Source: Thermaerobacter sp. PB12/4term
GTDB lineage: Bacteria > Bacillota > Sulfobacillia > Thermaerobacterales > Thermaerobacteraceae
Assembly (NCBI RefSeq): GCF_003403315.2
Contig: NZ_CP048407.1
Span: forward strand, 496,001 to 560,000
DNA: 64,000 nucleotides
Direction of reading: 5' to 3'
Part shown: one piece after another, positions 26,234 through 34,069 of the stretch
How positions within the stretch are numbered: position 1 is the stretch's first letter
How the letters are laid out: every line of letters starts with the position of its first letter
The notes under the pieces: model-generated
Database searches by the model: none
Seen by the model: the letters and a program-made list of their open reading frames with translations, nothing else
What the model was told of the DNA's origin: nothing
Program-made: the position numbers and the translations under genes

Positions 26234-27046
26234 ATGTCCGAGCGGTGGAAGATCCGGATCCGCGGCCTGCGCAAGGAGTTCGTCGCCCGCCGCCGGGTGG
26301 TGACCGCGCTGGACGGGGTCGACCTGGAGGTGCAGGAGGGCGAGTTCGTCTGCCTGGTGGGGCCGTCGGGCTGCGGCAAGACCACGCTGCTGCGGATCCT
26401 GGCCGGCCTGGAGAGACCCACGGCGGGCGACATCCAAGTGGCGCGCAGCGATCCCTCCCGGCCTCTGCAGGCCATGGTGTTCCAGGAGCAGTCGGTGTTC
26501 CCCTGGATGACCGTCCGGCGCAACATCGGCTACGGCCTGGCCCTGCGGCGGGTGCCCCGGGCCGAGCGGGAACGCATCGTCGACCACTACCTCAAGCTGG
26601 TGGGCCTCGAAGCCTTCGCCGACGCCTATCCCCACCAGCTCTCCGGCGGCATGAAGCAGCGGGTCAGCGTGGCCCGGGCCTTTGCGGTCGACCCGGAGAT
26701 CCTGTTGATGGATGAACCCTTCGCCGCCCTGGACGAGCAGAACAAGCTGCTGCTGGCCCAAGAGCTGCTCCGCCTCTGGGAGGCGAACCGCAAGACGGTG
26801 CTCTACGTCACCCACTCCATCGACGAGGCGATCCACCTGGCCGACCGCATCGTGGTCTTCACCGCCTCGCCGGGGCGGATCAAGGCCCAGGTGCCGGTGG
26901 CCATCCCGCGCCAGCGGGACCTGGACACCCTGCGCAGCCACCCGGCCTACGCGGCCACCTACCAGCGGGTGTGGGAGGCCCTGCGGGACGAGGTGCTGGC
27001 GGCGCGGGAGCGCGACGAGCGCCGGCTGGTGGCCGGGCGGCGCTAG
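26234..27046 (+). CDS. NitT/TauT-type ABC transporter ATP-binding protein
   Basis: The 270-residue ATPase has Walker A GPSGCGKTTLLRIL, Q-loop MVFQEQSVFPWMTVRRNIGY, signature LSGGMKQRVSVARAFA, Walker B ILLMDEPFAALDEQ and the switch His in LYVTHSIDEAIHLADR, with PFAALD typical of the SsuB/TauB group. ATG 26234 is placed 8 bases behind GGGGGG; ATG 26228 is equally in frame. The importer is therefore complete: binding protein, permease and ATPase in order. The C-terminus (PRQRDLDTLRSHPAYAATYQ) matches this family. Confidence 0.93.
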   Translation: MSERWKIRIRGLRKEFVARRRVVTALDGVDLEVQEGEFVCLVGPSGCGKTTLLRILAGLERPTAGDIQVARSDPSRPLQAMVFQEQSVFPWMTVRRNIGYGLALRRVPRAERERIVDHYLKLVGLEAFADAYPHQLSGGMKQRVSVARAFAVDPEILLMDEPFAALDEQNKLLLAQELLRLWEANRKTVLYVTHSIDEAIHLADRIVVFTASPGRIKAQVPVAIPRQRDLDTLRSHPAYAATYQRVWEALRDEVLAARERDERRLVAGRR

Positions 27047-27117
27047 TGGATGCCGGCTCCCGGCCGCGGCCCGCCCATTCATCCCGGGCGCCTGGGGAGC
27101 GGCAGCCGCACCCGGGG

Positions 27118-27146
27118 TTCACCGGACCGGTGGCGGAGGCTATACT
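27118..27146 (+). promoter_or_regulatory. sigma-A-type promoter for the CDF transporter gene
   Basis: TTCACC at 27118-27123 (four of six -35 positions) is separated by 17 bases from TATACT at 27141-27146, in an otherwise G+C-rich gap. The transporter GTG lies 104 bases downstream, leaving a leader with no recognised riboswitch. Confidence 0.65.
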
Positions 27147-27249
27147 GGAACCGTTGTGGGAGGGAGGCCGCACCCCTGGGTGGCGGGCCTCCCTCCCCGC
27201 GTGTCGAGGGATTTGCACGACGGCAACCTTGTTGTGGGGAGGAAATCCG

Positions 27250-28302
27250 GTGACGGCGCAGGCGCGGGCTCACCGCCAGGGGCAGGACCAGGCCGTCCGG
27301 GCCAGCTTGAAGGGGGCCTGGCTGAGCGCAGCCAGCTACGTCGTGTTGAGTGCGGTGAAGATCGGGGTAGGCTGGCGGGCCGGGTCGCGGGGCATGCTGG
27401 CCGACGGGCTCAACAACCTGACCGACGTGCTGGCATCGGTGGCCGTCCTGTGGGGCATCCGGGCCGCGGCGCGGCCGGCCGACGCCGAGCACCGCTACGG
27501 CCACGGCCGGGCGGAGACCGTCGCCCAGCTGGTGGTGGGCACCGTGATGGGCATGGTCGGGCTGAACGTGGGCCTGTCGGCCCTGCAGGCCGCCCTGGCG
27601 CCCAACCTGGAGCCGCCGGAGCCCTATGCGGCCGGGGTGGGCCTCGCTGCGGCAGCGGTGATGGCCGCGGTGTACTTCTACAACCGGGCCCTGGCCCGGC
27701 GCACCGGCAGCCCCGCCCTGCGCGCAGCCGCCCGCGACCACAGCTCCGATGCTCTGGTCAGCCTGGGCACGGTGGTGGGCATCTGGGGAGCCGGCCGGGG
27801 CTGGACCTGGCTCGATCCCGTGGCGGGCGTGGTGGTGGGGCTGCTGGTGGTGCGGACGGCCTGGCGGCTGGCCAGCGAGGCGACGCATGAGCTCCTGGAC
27901 GGCTTCGAGCCGGAGCGCGTGCAGCGGCTGGGCCGGCGGGTGGCCCGCGTGCCCGGCGTGGAGACGGTCCGGGACGTCCGGGGGCGCCGCCTGGGCAAGG
28001 CCACGGCCATCGACGTGACCATTACCGTCGACCCCGGCTTGACGGTGGAGGAATCCCACGCCGTGGCCGACCGGGTCGAACAGGTCCTGCGCCAGGATCC
28101 CGACGTGACGCACGTCCACGTGCACGTAGAGCCCCACCGGGGAAAGGGTCCGGCCCGCCGCCGGGGGCCGGACCCGGAGGCCGGCGCGAGGGCCGGACCG
28201 GCCGGTTCGTCCCCGGAAGCCGGGAGGCCGGGCCGCCCGGTGACGCCGGTGGGACCTGCCGGCCGCAGGGGAGAAGACCCGGGGGACGGCCGGAAGGGCT
28301 GA
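27250..28302 (+). CDS. cation diffusion facilitator, probably Mn2+ or Fe2+ exporter
   Basis: GTG 27250 follows GGGAGGA. The 350-residue CDF protein has six helices and a cytoplasmic C-terminal domain (VARVPGVETVRDVRGRRLGK ... DPDVTHVHVHVEP). The metal site in helix two reads SRGMLADGLNNLTDVLAS, giving Asn-x-x-x-Asp, and helix five reads RDHSSDALVSLGT, giving Asp-x-x-x-Asp. That N/D pattern is commonly linked to Mn2+ (or Fe2+) CDFs rather than the HxxxD of zinc exporters; this is inference from family knowledge. The last 60 residues are Pro/Gly/Arg-rich. It has its own promoter. Confidence 0.9.
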   Translation: MTAQARAHRQGQDQAVRASLKGAWLSAASYVVLSAVKIGVGWRAGSRGMLADGLNNLTDVLASVAVLWGIRAAARPADAEHRYGHGRAETVAQLVVGTVMGMVGLNVGLSALQAALAPNLEPPEPYAAGVGLAAAAVMAAVYFYNRALARRTGSPALRAAARDHSSDALVSLGTVVGIWGAGRGWTWLDPVAGVVVGLLVVRTAWRLASEATHELLDGFEPERVQRLGRRVARVPGVETVRDVRGRRLGKATAIDVTITVDPGLTVEESHAVADRVEQVLRQDPDVTHVHVHVEPHRGKGPARRRGPDPEAGARAGPAGSSPEAGRPGRPVTPVGPAGRRGEDPGDGRKG

Positions 28303-28338
28303 GGGATCCGGCGCCGCAGCAGGCCGGTTCAGGCCGGG

Positions 28339-28542
28339 TCAGGCCGGCCCGTCGCCGTGGATGGCGTCGTGGTGGGTTCCCGGTGCCTGCTTGATGTACC
28401 TTTCCGGGTCCTGCTCGAACTGCTTGCGGCAGTAGGGGCAGCAGAAATAATAGGTGGTGCCGCGGTACTGCACCGTCTCGATACCCATCTCCTCGGCGGT
28501 CGACTCGTCGATGGTCATGCCGCATACGGGATCGACGGCCAC
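28339..28542 (-). CDS. small YHS-domain protein
   Basis: A 67-residue reverse-strand gene starts at GTG 28542 with GAGGAGG about 11 bases upstream and stops at 28339. The sequence reads VDPVCGMTID, then TVQYRGTTYYFCCPYCRKQF and ends with a His-rich HHDAIHGDG tail. The VCGM and CCPYC Cys pairs are the YHS/TRASH metal-binding signature found in copper-handling proteins and P-type ATPases. It lies between the CDF exporter and the RNA methyltransferase, transcribed against both. A longer open frame on this strand upstream of 28542 is spurious. Confidence 0.85.
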   Translation of the reverse strand: MAVDPVCGMTIDESTAEEMGIETVQYRGTTYYFCCPYCRKQFEQDPERYIKQAPGTHHDAIHGDGPA

Positions 28543-28680
28543 GTCCCATGCGCCTCCTCGGTGCAGGCTGCAGGCCGCGCAGGCGGTGCCCGCGGGCCCG
28601 TTGCATGTGTATGTAGAGAATTGGCCGCCCGCCCGGGCATCCCTGCCCCGGCGGGTTGGACCGGCCCGGGAGGACTGGTC
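28543..28680. promoter_or_regulatory. divergent intergenic region with A+T-rich patch
   Basis: The YHS and methyltransferase genes diverge from this 138-base gap. A+T rises around 28600-28625 (TTGCATGTGTATGTAGAGAA), the likeliest place for divergent promoters, but no hexamer pair with good spacing is convincing. Confidence 0.35.
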
Positions 28681-30576
28681 ATGCCGCAAGATTCGCACCG
28701 CCGCCCACGAGCCCGCTCCCGGCGTTCCGGGACCCGGTTCCCCGGGCAGCCCGCGGACCGGCACCAGGCTCACCGCCGGCCCGCTCCGGGGGGCCGGCCG
28801 CAGGGTGCCGAACCGCAGGGGCACCGGGCGGCGGCCGCTGATCCGGCAGGGCACGGGCCGCCCACCGTGTCCCCCGCGTCCCCCCAGGCCGCCCCATCCC
28901 CCGCGCCCCTTCAGGTGGGCCAGGTGGTCGAGCTGGAACCCCATGCCCTGGCGGCCGGCGGGGACGCGGTGGCCCGCTACGGCGGCATGGCCGTGTTCGT
29001 CCCCTGGGTCGCCCCGGGGGACCGGATCCGCGCCCGGGTGACCGAGGTGAAGCCCCGCTACGCCCGGGCGGCGGCGGAGGCCGTACTGGCGCCGGGGCCG
29101 GACCGGGTAAGCCCCACCTGTCCTCTCTTTGCCCGCTGCGGCGGTTGCCGGCTGCAGCACCTGTCGTACCCGGCCCAGCTGGCCTGGAAGCGCCGCCTGG
29201 TGGTCGACGCCCTGGAGCGGGTGGGGCGGCTGGAGGCGCCGCCGGTGGCTGAGACCCTGGGTATGGACCCGCCCTGGTTCTACCGCAACAAGGCCGCCCT
29301 GCCCGTCCGCCGGCTGCCCGGCGGGCGCGTGGCCATGGGCTTCTTCGCCCCCGGCACCCACACCGTCGTCGACCTGGAAGAACACGGCTGCGCCATCCAG
29401 CACCCGGTGATCAACCAGGTGGCGGCCGCCCTGCGCCGCTGGCTGGAGGAAGACCCGGACGGCCGGGCGACGAGCACCTATGACGAGGAGCGGCACCAGG
29501 GACTGTTGCGGCATCTGGTGGTGCGGGTGGGGCTGCGGACGGGCGAGGCGCTGGCCGGGCTGGTGATCAACGGCGACGGCCTGCCGGGGGAAGAGCGGCT
29601 GGCCCGGCACCTGCAAGAGCAGGTGCCGGCCCTGGCGGGTGTGGTGAAGAACCTGAACCGGCGCCGCGGCAATGCGATCCTCGGACCGGAGACGGTGCCC
29701 ATCGCCGGCCGGCCGTGGATCGTCGACCGCCTGGGCGGGCTGGAGTTCCGCATCTCCCTGGAGTCCTTCTACCAGGTCAACCCCGTCCAGGCCGAGCGGC
29801 TCTACCAGGTGGCCCTGGACTACGCCCTGGCGGGCCGGGAGGCCGGGTCCGCCGCCATGGGTTCGAACCCGGGGGCGGCGGTGGCCGAACGGGATACCGC
29901 GGCCGGCCGGCCGGCCCGGGACGCCGGGGCCACCGGGGCGAGGCGGGACCCCGGGACGGGGGACGCCGGGACTGCGGCAGGCGGCCGTCCTTTCTGGCTG
30001 GTCGATGCCTACGCCGGGATCGGCACCCTGGCGCTGCTGGCGGCGGCCCGGCTGGCCGCCGGCACCGCCGGCCGGGGGGTGGCCGGCTCCGGCTACCGGG
30101 TGACGGCCATCGAGGTGGTGCCCGAGGCCACGGCCGACGCCCGCGTCAACGCCGAACGCAACGGCCTGCAGGGCGTGGAGTTCATCAACGGCGCGGTGGA
30201 GGACGTCCTGCCCCGCCTGGCCGCGGAGAGCCAGGGCGGCGCCGGAGGCGGGGACGGGGCCGCGGCCCGCGGCGGCCGGCCCGACGGGATCCTCCTCGAT
30301 CCGCCGCGCAAGGGCTGCGAGCCCGCGGCGCTTGCGGCGTGCCTCGAGCTGGCGCCTCCCCGGATCGTCTACGTTTCCTGCAATCCCGTCACCCTGGCCC
30401 GGGACCTGGCCGTGCTCTGCGACACGGGCTCGCCGGCGGCGCCCGCCGTCCATGGCAGCGGCCGGCGGCGGGGGCGGCGGGCCCGCTACCGCCTCGAGGC
30501 CGTCCAGCCGGTGGACATGTTCCCCCATACCGCCCACGTGGAGTGTGCCGCACTGCTGGTCCTGGAGGAAGGGTGA
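28681..30576 (+). CDS. rlmD: 23S rRNA (uracil-C5)-methyltransferase, RlmD/RumA/TrmA family
   Basis: ATG 28681 follows GGGAGGA. The 631-residue protein has a Pro-rich N-terminal extension (about 75 residues), a TRAM domain (VGQVVELEPHALAAGGDAVA ... VPWVAPGDRIRARVTEVKP), a Fe-S Cys cluster (CPLFARCGGCRLQHL), the Rossmann SAM site (WLVDAYAGIGTLALLAAARL) and the catalytic Cys motif RIVYVSCNPVTLARDL. An insert of about 50 Ala/Gly/Arg-rich residues lies just before the SAM motif, and a second short one follows it. It methylates a uridine in 23S rRNA; which one (1939 or 747) cannot be told from sequence alone. Confidence 0.92.
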   Translation: MPQDSHRRPRARSRRSGTRFPGQPADRHQAHRRPAPGGRPQGAEPQGHRAAAADPAGHGPPTVSPASPQAAPSPAPLQVGQVVELEPHALAAGGDAVARYGGMAVFVPWVAPGDRIRARVTEVKPRYARAAAEAVLAPGPDRVSPTCPLFARCGGCRLQHLSYPAQLAWKRRLVVDALERVGRLEAPPVAETLGMDPPWFYRNKAALPVRRLPGGRVAMGFFAPGTHTVVDLEEHGCAIQHPVINQVAAALRRWLEEDPDGRATSTYDEERHQGLLRHLVVRVGLRTGEALAGLVINGDGLPGEERLARHLQEQVPALAGVVKNLNRRRGNAILGPETVPIAGRPWIVDRLGGLEFRISLESFYQVNPVQAERLYQVALDYALAGREAGSAAMGSNPGAAVAERDTAAGRPARDAGATGARRDPGTGDAGTAAGGRPFWLVDAYAGIGTLALLAAARLAAGTAGRGVAGSGYRVTAIEVVPEATADARVNAERNGLQGVEFINGAVEDVLPRLAAESQGGAGGGDGAAARGGRPDGILLDPPRKGCEPAALAACLELAPPRIVYVSCNPVTLARDLAVLCDTGSPAAPAVHGSGRRRGRRARYRLEAVQPVDMFPHTAHVECAALLVLEEG

Positions 30577-30691
30577 GGGCAGGGGACCCGGTGCAGGGCT
30601 GCAAGTTGGGGACGGGCCGCCCGGTCCGGCCACGCCGCCCTTGTCCCTCGCCGCGCCTTCTGTCATGCTCGTGGCGGTGAGGTGGATGCCC

Positions 30692-31552
30692 ATGCACCCC
30701 GGTGGAACCGAAACCAGCCATCACTCCGCAAACCCCCAGTCGACCCACAATGCACCGCCCTTCACCCTGGAGGGCTGGTTCATCCTGCACGATTTCCGGC
30801 GGCTCGACTGGCGCCGCTGGAAGGGGCTCGACCCCGCCCGGCGGGCCCAGATTGCCCGCGAGGCGGCCGCGTTCCTCCGCCACGTGGAGGCCGCGGGGGA
30901 CACGGGCGAGGGGGCCAGCGCCCTCTATCGCGTGGTGGGCCACAAGGCGGATCTGCTGTGGCTCCACTTCCGCCCGGCCCTGGCCGACCTGGGCGAGCTG
31001 GAGGCGGCCTTGGCCCGGACGGCCCTGGGCGACTATCTGGAGCCGGTGTACTCCTACGTCTCGGTGACGGAGCTGAGCTTTTACCGGTCCGGACCGGGCG
31101 GTCCCGAGCGGGACGTGCGCCAGGAGCCCTTCGTCCGCGCTCGCCTGTACCCCGCCATCCCGCCGGCCCGGCACGCCTGCTTCTATCCGATGAACAAGAA
31201 GCGGGCCGGCGCCGACAACTGGTACACCCTGCCCTTTGAAGAACGCGGCCGCCTGATGCACAGCCACGGGCTCATCGGCCGCAAGTATGCGGGCCGGGTC
31301 ACCCAGATCATCAGCGGGTCCGTGGGGCTGGACGACTGGGAGTGGGGTGTCACCCTCTTCGCCGACGACCCCGTGGACTTCAAGCGGGTGGTCTACGAGA
31401 TGCGCTTCGACGAGGCCAGCGCCCGCTACGGCGAGTTCGGCCCCTTCTACGTGGGAGTTCGCCTGGAGCCCGGCGAGCTGGTGCGGTTCCTCTGCCCCGA
31501 GACGGCGGCCGGGGCGGCGGGGGCCCAGGCGGCTGGCGGCTCCGGGCGCTGA
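30692..31552 (+). CDS. hemQ: HemQ/ChdC coproheme decarboxylase (chlorite dismutase family)
   Basis: The 286-residue protein is a Gram-positive-type HemQ. It shows GWFILHDFRRLDWRRW at the start, then YSYVSVTELSFYRS, the substrate Tyr in ACFYPMNKKRAGADNWYTLP (about residue 164), the proximal His in LMHSHGLIGRKYAGRVTQ (about residue 191) and QIISGSVGLDDWEWGVTLF. It decarboxylates Fe-coproporphyrin to haem b in the coproporphyrin-dependent pathway. ATG 30692 follows GGTGAGGTGG; ATG 30686 is also possible. No other haem genes are adjacent. Confidence 0.93.
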   Translation: MHPGGTETSHHSANPQSTHNAPPFTLEGWFILHDFRRLDWRRWKGLDPARRAQIAREAAAFLRHVEAAGDTGEGASALYRVVGHKADLLWLHFRPALADLGELEAALARTALGDYLEPVYSYVSVTELSFYRSGPGGPERDVRQEPFVRARLYPAIPPARHACFYPMNKKRAGADNWYTLPFEERGRLMHSHGLIGRKYAGRVTQIISGSVGLDDWEWGVTLFADDPVDFKRVVYEMRFDEASARYGEFGPFYVGVRLEPGELVRFLCPETAAGAAGAQAAGGSGR

Positions 31553-31778
31553 GCCGGGTGCCCGGCCTTTCCCACCGGCTCGCACCTCGGAGTCGTCGAG
31601 GCCACGCCGCGGGCATCATCCCCTGGGCCCAGGCGGTCATCCTCTGGCGGGTCCGGCGGCGGCGAACCCAGGCTGCCGGGCCTGCCCGGTTTTTCCCGGC
31701 CCTTCGCCGCGGCCGGGTAGGGACGGGCCGGCCCGTCACGAAATCCCCGGCAAAGCAAAGGCAACAGGGGGTGCCCTC

Positions 31779-33635
31779 TTGGAAGAGCTGGTCCGTTCCA
31801 TGGCTGAAGAGCTCCTGGGCCGCGGCGCGGTGGAGGACGAGGTGATCCGGGAGACGGCCGCCCGCCTGGAGGGGCTCGTCGCCCGCCTGCGGGCCTTCGG
31901 CGAGGAGGTGCTGGGCGAGACGCTGCCCGCCATCGCCTTCGACCCCGGCCACCCCGCCTACCACGCCGCCCCCGGCCTGCCGGTGGCAGCCCTCGAACGC
32001 CTGGGCACGGCGGGCGGGACGGGCTACGGGGCGGCCCGCCCTGCGGCTCCGCCTTCCGGGACGGAAGGCGCCGGGACCGGGTCCAGCCGCGAGGCGGCGG
32101 GCGGGGACCGGGAACGTTCCACCCGGGCCGCCGGGTCCTGGGCGGCCCCCGGCCGGCGGGCCATGGCCGGCGGGCCGCTGGCCGGAGTGAGCGCGGGGGA
32201 ACTGGTCGAAGCCTTCCGCCGCGGCCGGCTGGGGGTCGAGGAGGTCACCCGGGCCGTTCTCGAGCAGGTGGAAACCCTGGACCGGGACCTTCGCGCTTTC
32301 GTCACCGTGACGGCCGAACAGGCCCTGGCCACGGCCCGCCGCCGGGATGAGGAGCTGGCCCGCTGGCGGCGCGGCGGGGGCGGGGCAGGGGAGGGTGCCG
32401 GCGGGCCAGGTGCCCTGTTCGGGGTGCCCGTGGCCCTGAAGGACCTCATCGACCTGGCCGGCGTGCCCACCACGGCCGGCTCCCGGGTGCGGGCCGGCCA
32501 CGTGGCCCGGGAGAGCGCCACGGTGGTCCGGCGGCTGGAGGCGGCGGGGGCCGTGATCGTGGGCAAGACGGCCACCCACGAGTTCGCCTTCGGCGCCACC
32601 ACCGACACGCCCTTCCACGGCCCTGTGCACAACCCGTGGAACCTCGAGCACTCGGCGGGGGGTTCCAGCGGCGGCTCCGGTGCGGTGGTGGGGGCGGGCC
32701 TGTTGCCCGTGGCCCTGGGCACCGACACCGGCGGCTCCATCCGGATTCCCGCCGCCGCCTGCGGCACCGTGGGACTCAAGCCCACCTACGGCCGGGTAAG
32801 CCGGCACGGCACCGTGCCTCTCAGCTGGTCCCTGGACCATACCGGGCCCCTGGCGGGCACCGTGGCCGACGCCGCCCGGGTGCTGGAGGTCCTGGCCGGA
32901 CCCGATCCCCTGGATCCGGCCACCGTGCCCGCCACCGCCCAGGGCCTGGTCGAGGCCGCGGCATCGGGGGCCGCCGGGGACCTGGGGGGCGTGCGGGTGG
33001 GGGTGCTGGCCGCCTGGGCCCGCGACCGGATCCACCCGGAGGTCGAGCAGGCCTTCGCCGCCGCCCTCCGGCACCTGCAGGCCATGGGGGCCGAGCTGGT
33101 GGAGATCGGAGGAACGGGTCCCGGCGAAGCCGACTTTCCCGCCGCCGGGGTACTGACCCTGGTGAACCGCCTGCTGGCCCTGGCCGAGGGGGGCGCCTAC
33201 CATGCGGCCACCCTGGCGCGGCAGGGCGGGGACTACAGCCGGGAGGTGCGGATCCGGTTCGAGCTGGGCCAGTTCCTCCTGGCCCGGGACTACCTGCTGG
33301 CCCAGCGGCTGCGGACCGAGCTGGCCCGCCGGGCGGCGGCGGTGATGGCGCGCTGCCATGTGCTGGTGGCGCCCACCCTGCCCATCCCGGCGCCGCGGCT
33401 GGGGCAGGCCACGTGGCAGCCCGAGGGTGCCGGCGCCGAGCCGGTGCCCGAGGCGCTGATCCGGCTGACGGCGCCCTTCAACGTCACCGGCCAGCCGGTG
33501 CTGTCGGTGCCGGTGGCCATCGGCCCCAGCGGGCTGCCCCTGGCCATCCAGATCGTGGGTCGGGCCTTCGACGAGGCCACGGTCCTGTGGGTCGGCGCGG
33601 CCCTGGAACGGGCCCGGGGCCCCCTGCGGGGGTGA
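31779..33635 (+). CDS. amidase-signature enzyme with a fused N-terminal GatC/AtzG-like helical domain
   Basis: TTG 31779 follows CAGGGGG. Residues about 1-75 form a short helical segment (MAEELLGRGAVEDEVIRETA ... VARLRAFGEEVLGETLPAIA) resembling the small GatC/AtzG-type partners of amidases. A Gly/Ala/Arg-rich linker leads to a full amidase domain: FGVPVALKDLIDLAG (Lys about 220), SAGGSSGGSGAVVGA (Ser) and GTDTGGSIRIPAAACG (nucleophilic Ser), followed by GTVGLKPTYGRVS. The closing region FNVTGQPVLSVPVAIGPSGL is typical of this superfamily. The substrate is unknown; HemQ precedes it. Confidence 0.88.
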   Translation: MEELVRSMAEELLGRGAVEDEVIRETAARLEGLVARLRAFGEEVLGETLPAIAFDPGHPAYHAAPGLPVAALERLGTAGGTGYGAARPAAPPSGTEGAGTGSSREAAGGDRERSTRAAGSWAAPGRRAMAGGPLAGVSAGELVEAFRRGRLGVEEVTRAVLEQVETLDRDLRAFVTVTAEQALATARRRDEELARWRRGGGGAGEGAGGPGALFGVPVALKDLIDLAGVPTTAGSRVRAGHVARESATVVRRLEAAGAVIVGKTATHEFAFGATTDTPFHGPVHNPWNLEHSAGGSSGGSGAVVGAGLLPVALGTDTGGSIRIPAAACGTVGLKPTYGRVSRHGTVPLSWSLDHTGPLAGTVADAARVLEVLAGPDPLDPATVPATAQGLVEAAASGAAGDLGGVRVGVLAAWARDRIHPEVEQAFAAALRHLQAMGAELVEIGGTGPGEADFPAAGVLTLVNRLLALAEGGAYHAATLARQGGDYSREVRIRFELGQFLLARDYLLAQRLRTELARRAAAVMARCHVLVAPTLPIPAPRLGQATWQPEGAGAEPVPEALIRLTAPFNVTGQPVLSVPVAIGPSGLPLAIQIVGRAFDEATVLWVGAALERARGPLRG

Positions 33636-33671
33636 GGGGCGGTACCGGGAGGACCGGGGGCCCCTGGCGAC

Positions 33672-33756
33672 CGGCGGTTGGACCCGACCCGGGGGCGTGG
33701 TGCCTGCGGCCGGCGGTGGGATGGGGCCCGGCGGTTGCACGCGACCCGTGGGCGGA
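33672..33756 (+). repeat. imperfect direct repeat of about 26 bases after the amidase gene
   Basis: The pattern CGGCGGTTG, four bases, CGACCC, then GGGCG occurs near 33672-33697 and again near 33731-33756. The spacer also contains CGGCGG. No coding or mobile-element function is evident. Confidence 0.5.
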
Positions 33757-33876
33757 GCCAGCCGCCGGCCGCGGGACGCGTCCGGCGACCGGCCGGTAGG
33801 GGGCGGCGCCTCCGCCCGGAGGTGCCCAGCGGCTCCGTTCCAGCGAAACCGGTGAGAGTGAGCCTGGAGCCCACAG

Positions 33877-33920
33877 GCGGGGCCGGGACGCTGCGGCGTC
33901 CCGGCCCCGCTTTGCTTGGC
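33877..33920 (+). terminator. strong intrinsic terminator after the amidase gene
   Basis: A perfect 15-bp stem (33877-33891 with 33896-33910) closes on a 4-base loop and is followed by TTTGCTTGGCTTGGCTT. It isolates the upstream genes from the Fur-like promoter at 33960. Confidence 0.88.
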
Positions 33921-33959
33921 TTGGCTTGCCTCCTTTGCCCCGAAATCCGACCGCTCGTC

Positions 33960-33989
33960 TTGACGCCCCGGGCGGCGGCCCGTTATACT
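33960..33989 (+). promoter_or_regulatory. sigma-A-type promoter of the phosphodiesterase-like gene
   Basis: TTGACG at 33960-33965 (five of six -35 matches) and TATACT at 33984-33989 are separated by 18 bases. A Fur-like site lies just downstream, so transcription is probably iron-controlled. Confidence 0.8.
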
Positions 33990-34009
33990 TGGCCGCGGGC
34001 CACCATTAT

Positions 34010-34024
34010 TGACACTCATTATCA
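34010..34024. promoter_or_regulatory. Fur-box-like operator
   Basis: TGACACTCATTATCA matches the 7-1-7 Fur consensus TGATAATNATTATCA at 12 of 14 fixed positions. It lies about 20 bases after the -10 element and 46 bases before the start codon, where a repressor would block transcription. Confidence 0.75.
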
Positions 34025-34069
34025 ACAAACCAACCTCCTGCGCAACGCGACCGGAGTGGAGGCGTGCCC

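Noticed and set aside
29855-29885. tRNA T-loop-like GGTTCGAACCC
   Set aside because: It lies inside the methyltransferase coding frame (encoding GSNPG), and no acceptor, D or anticodon stems can be formed around it.
28543-30693. Long reverse-strand ORF across the methyltransferase gene
   Set aside because: Only its last 67 codons match a known domain (YHS) with a proper start; the rest mirrors the forward gene and has no recognisable domain.
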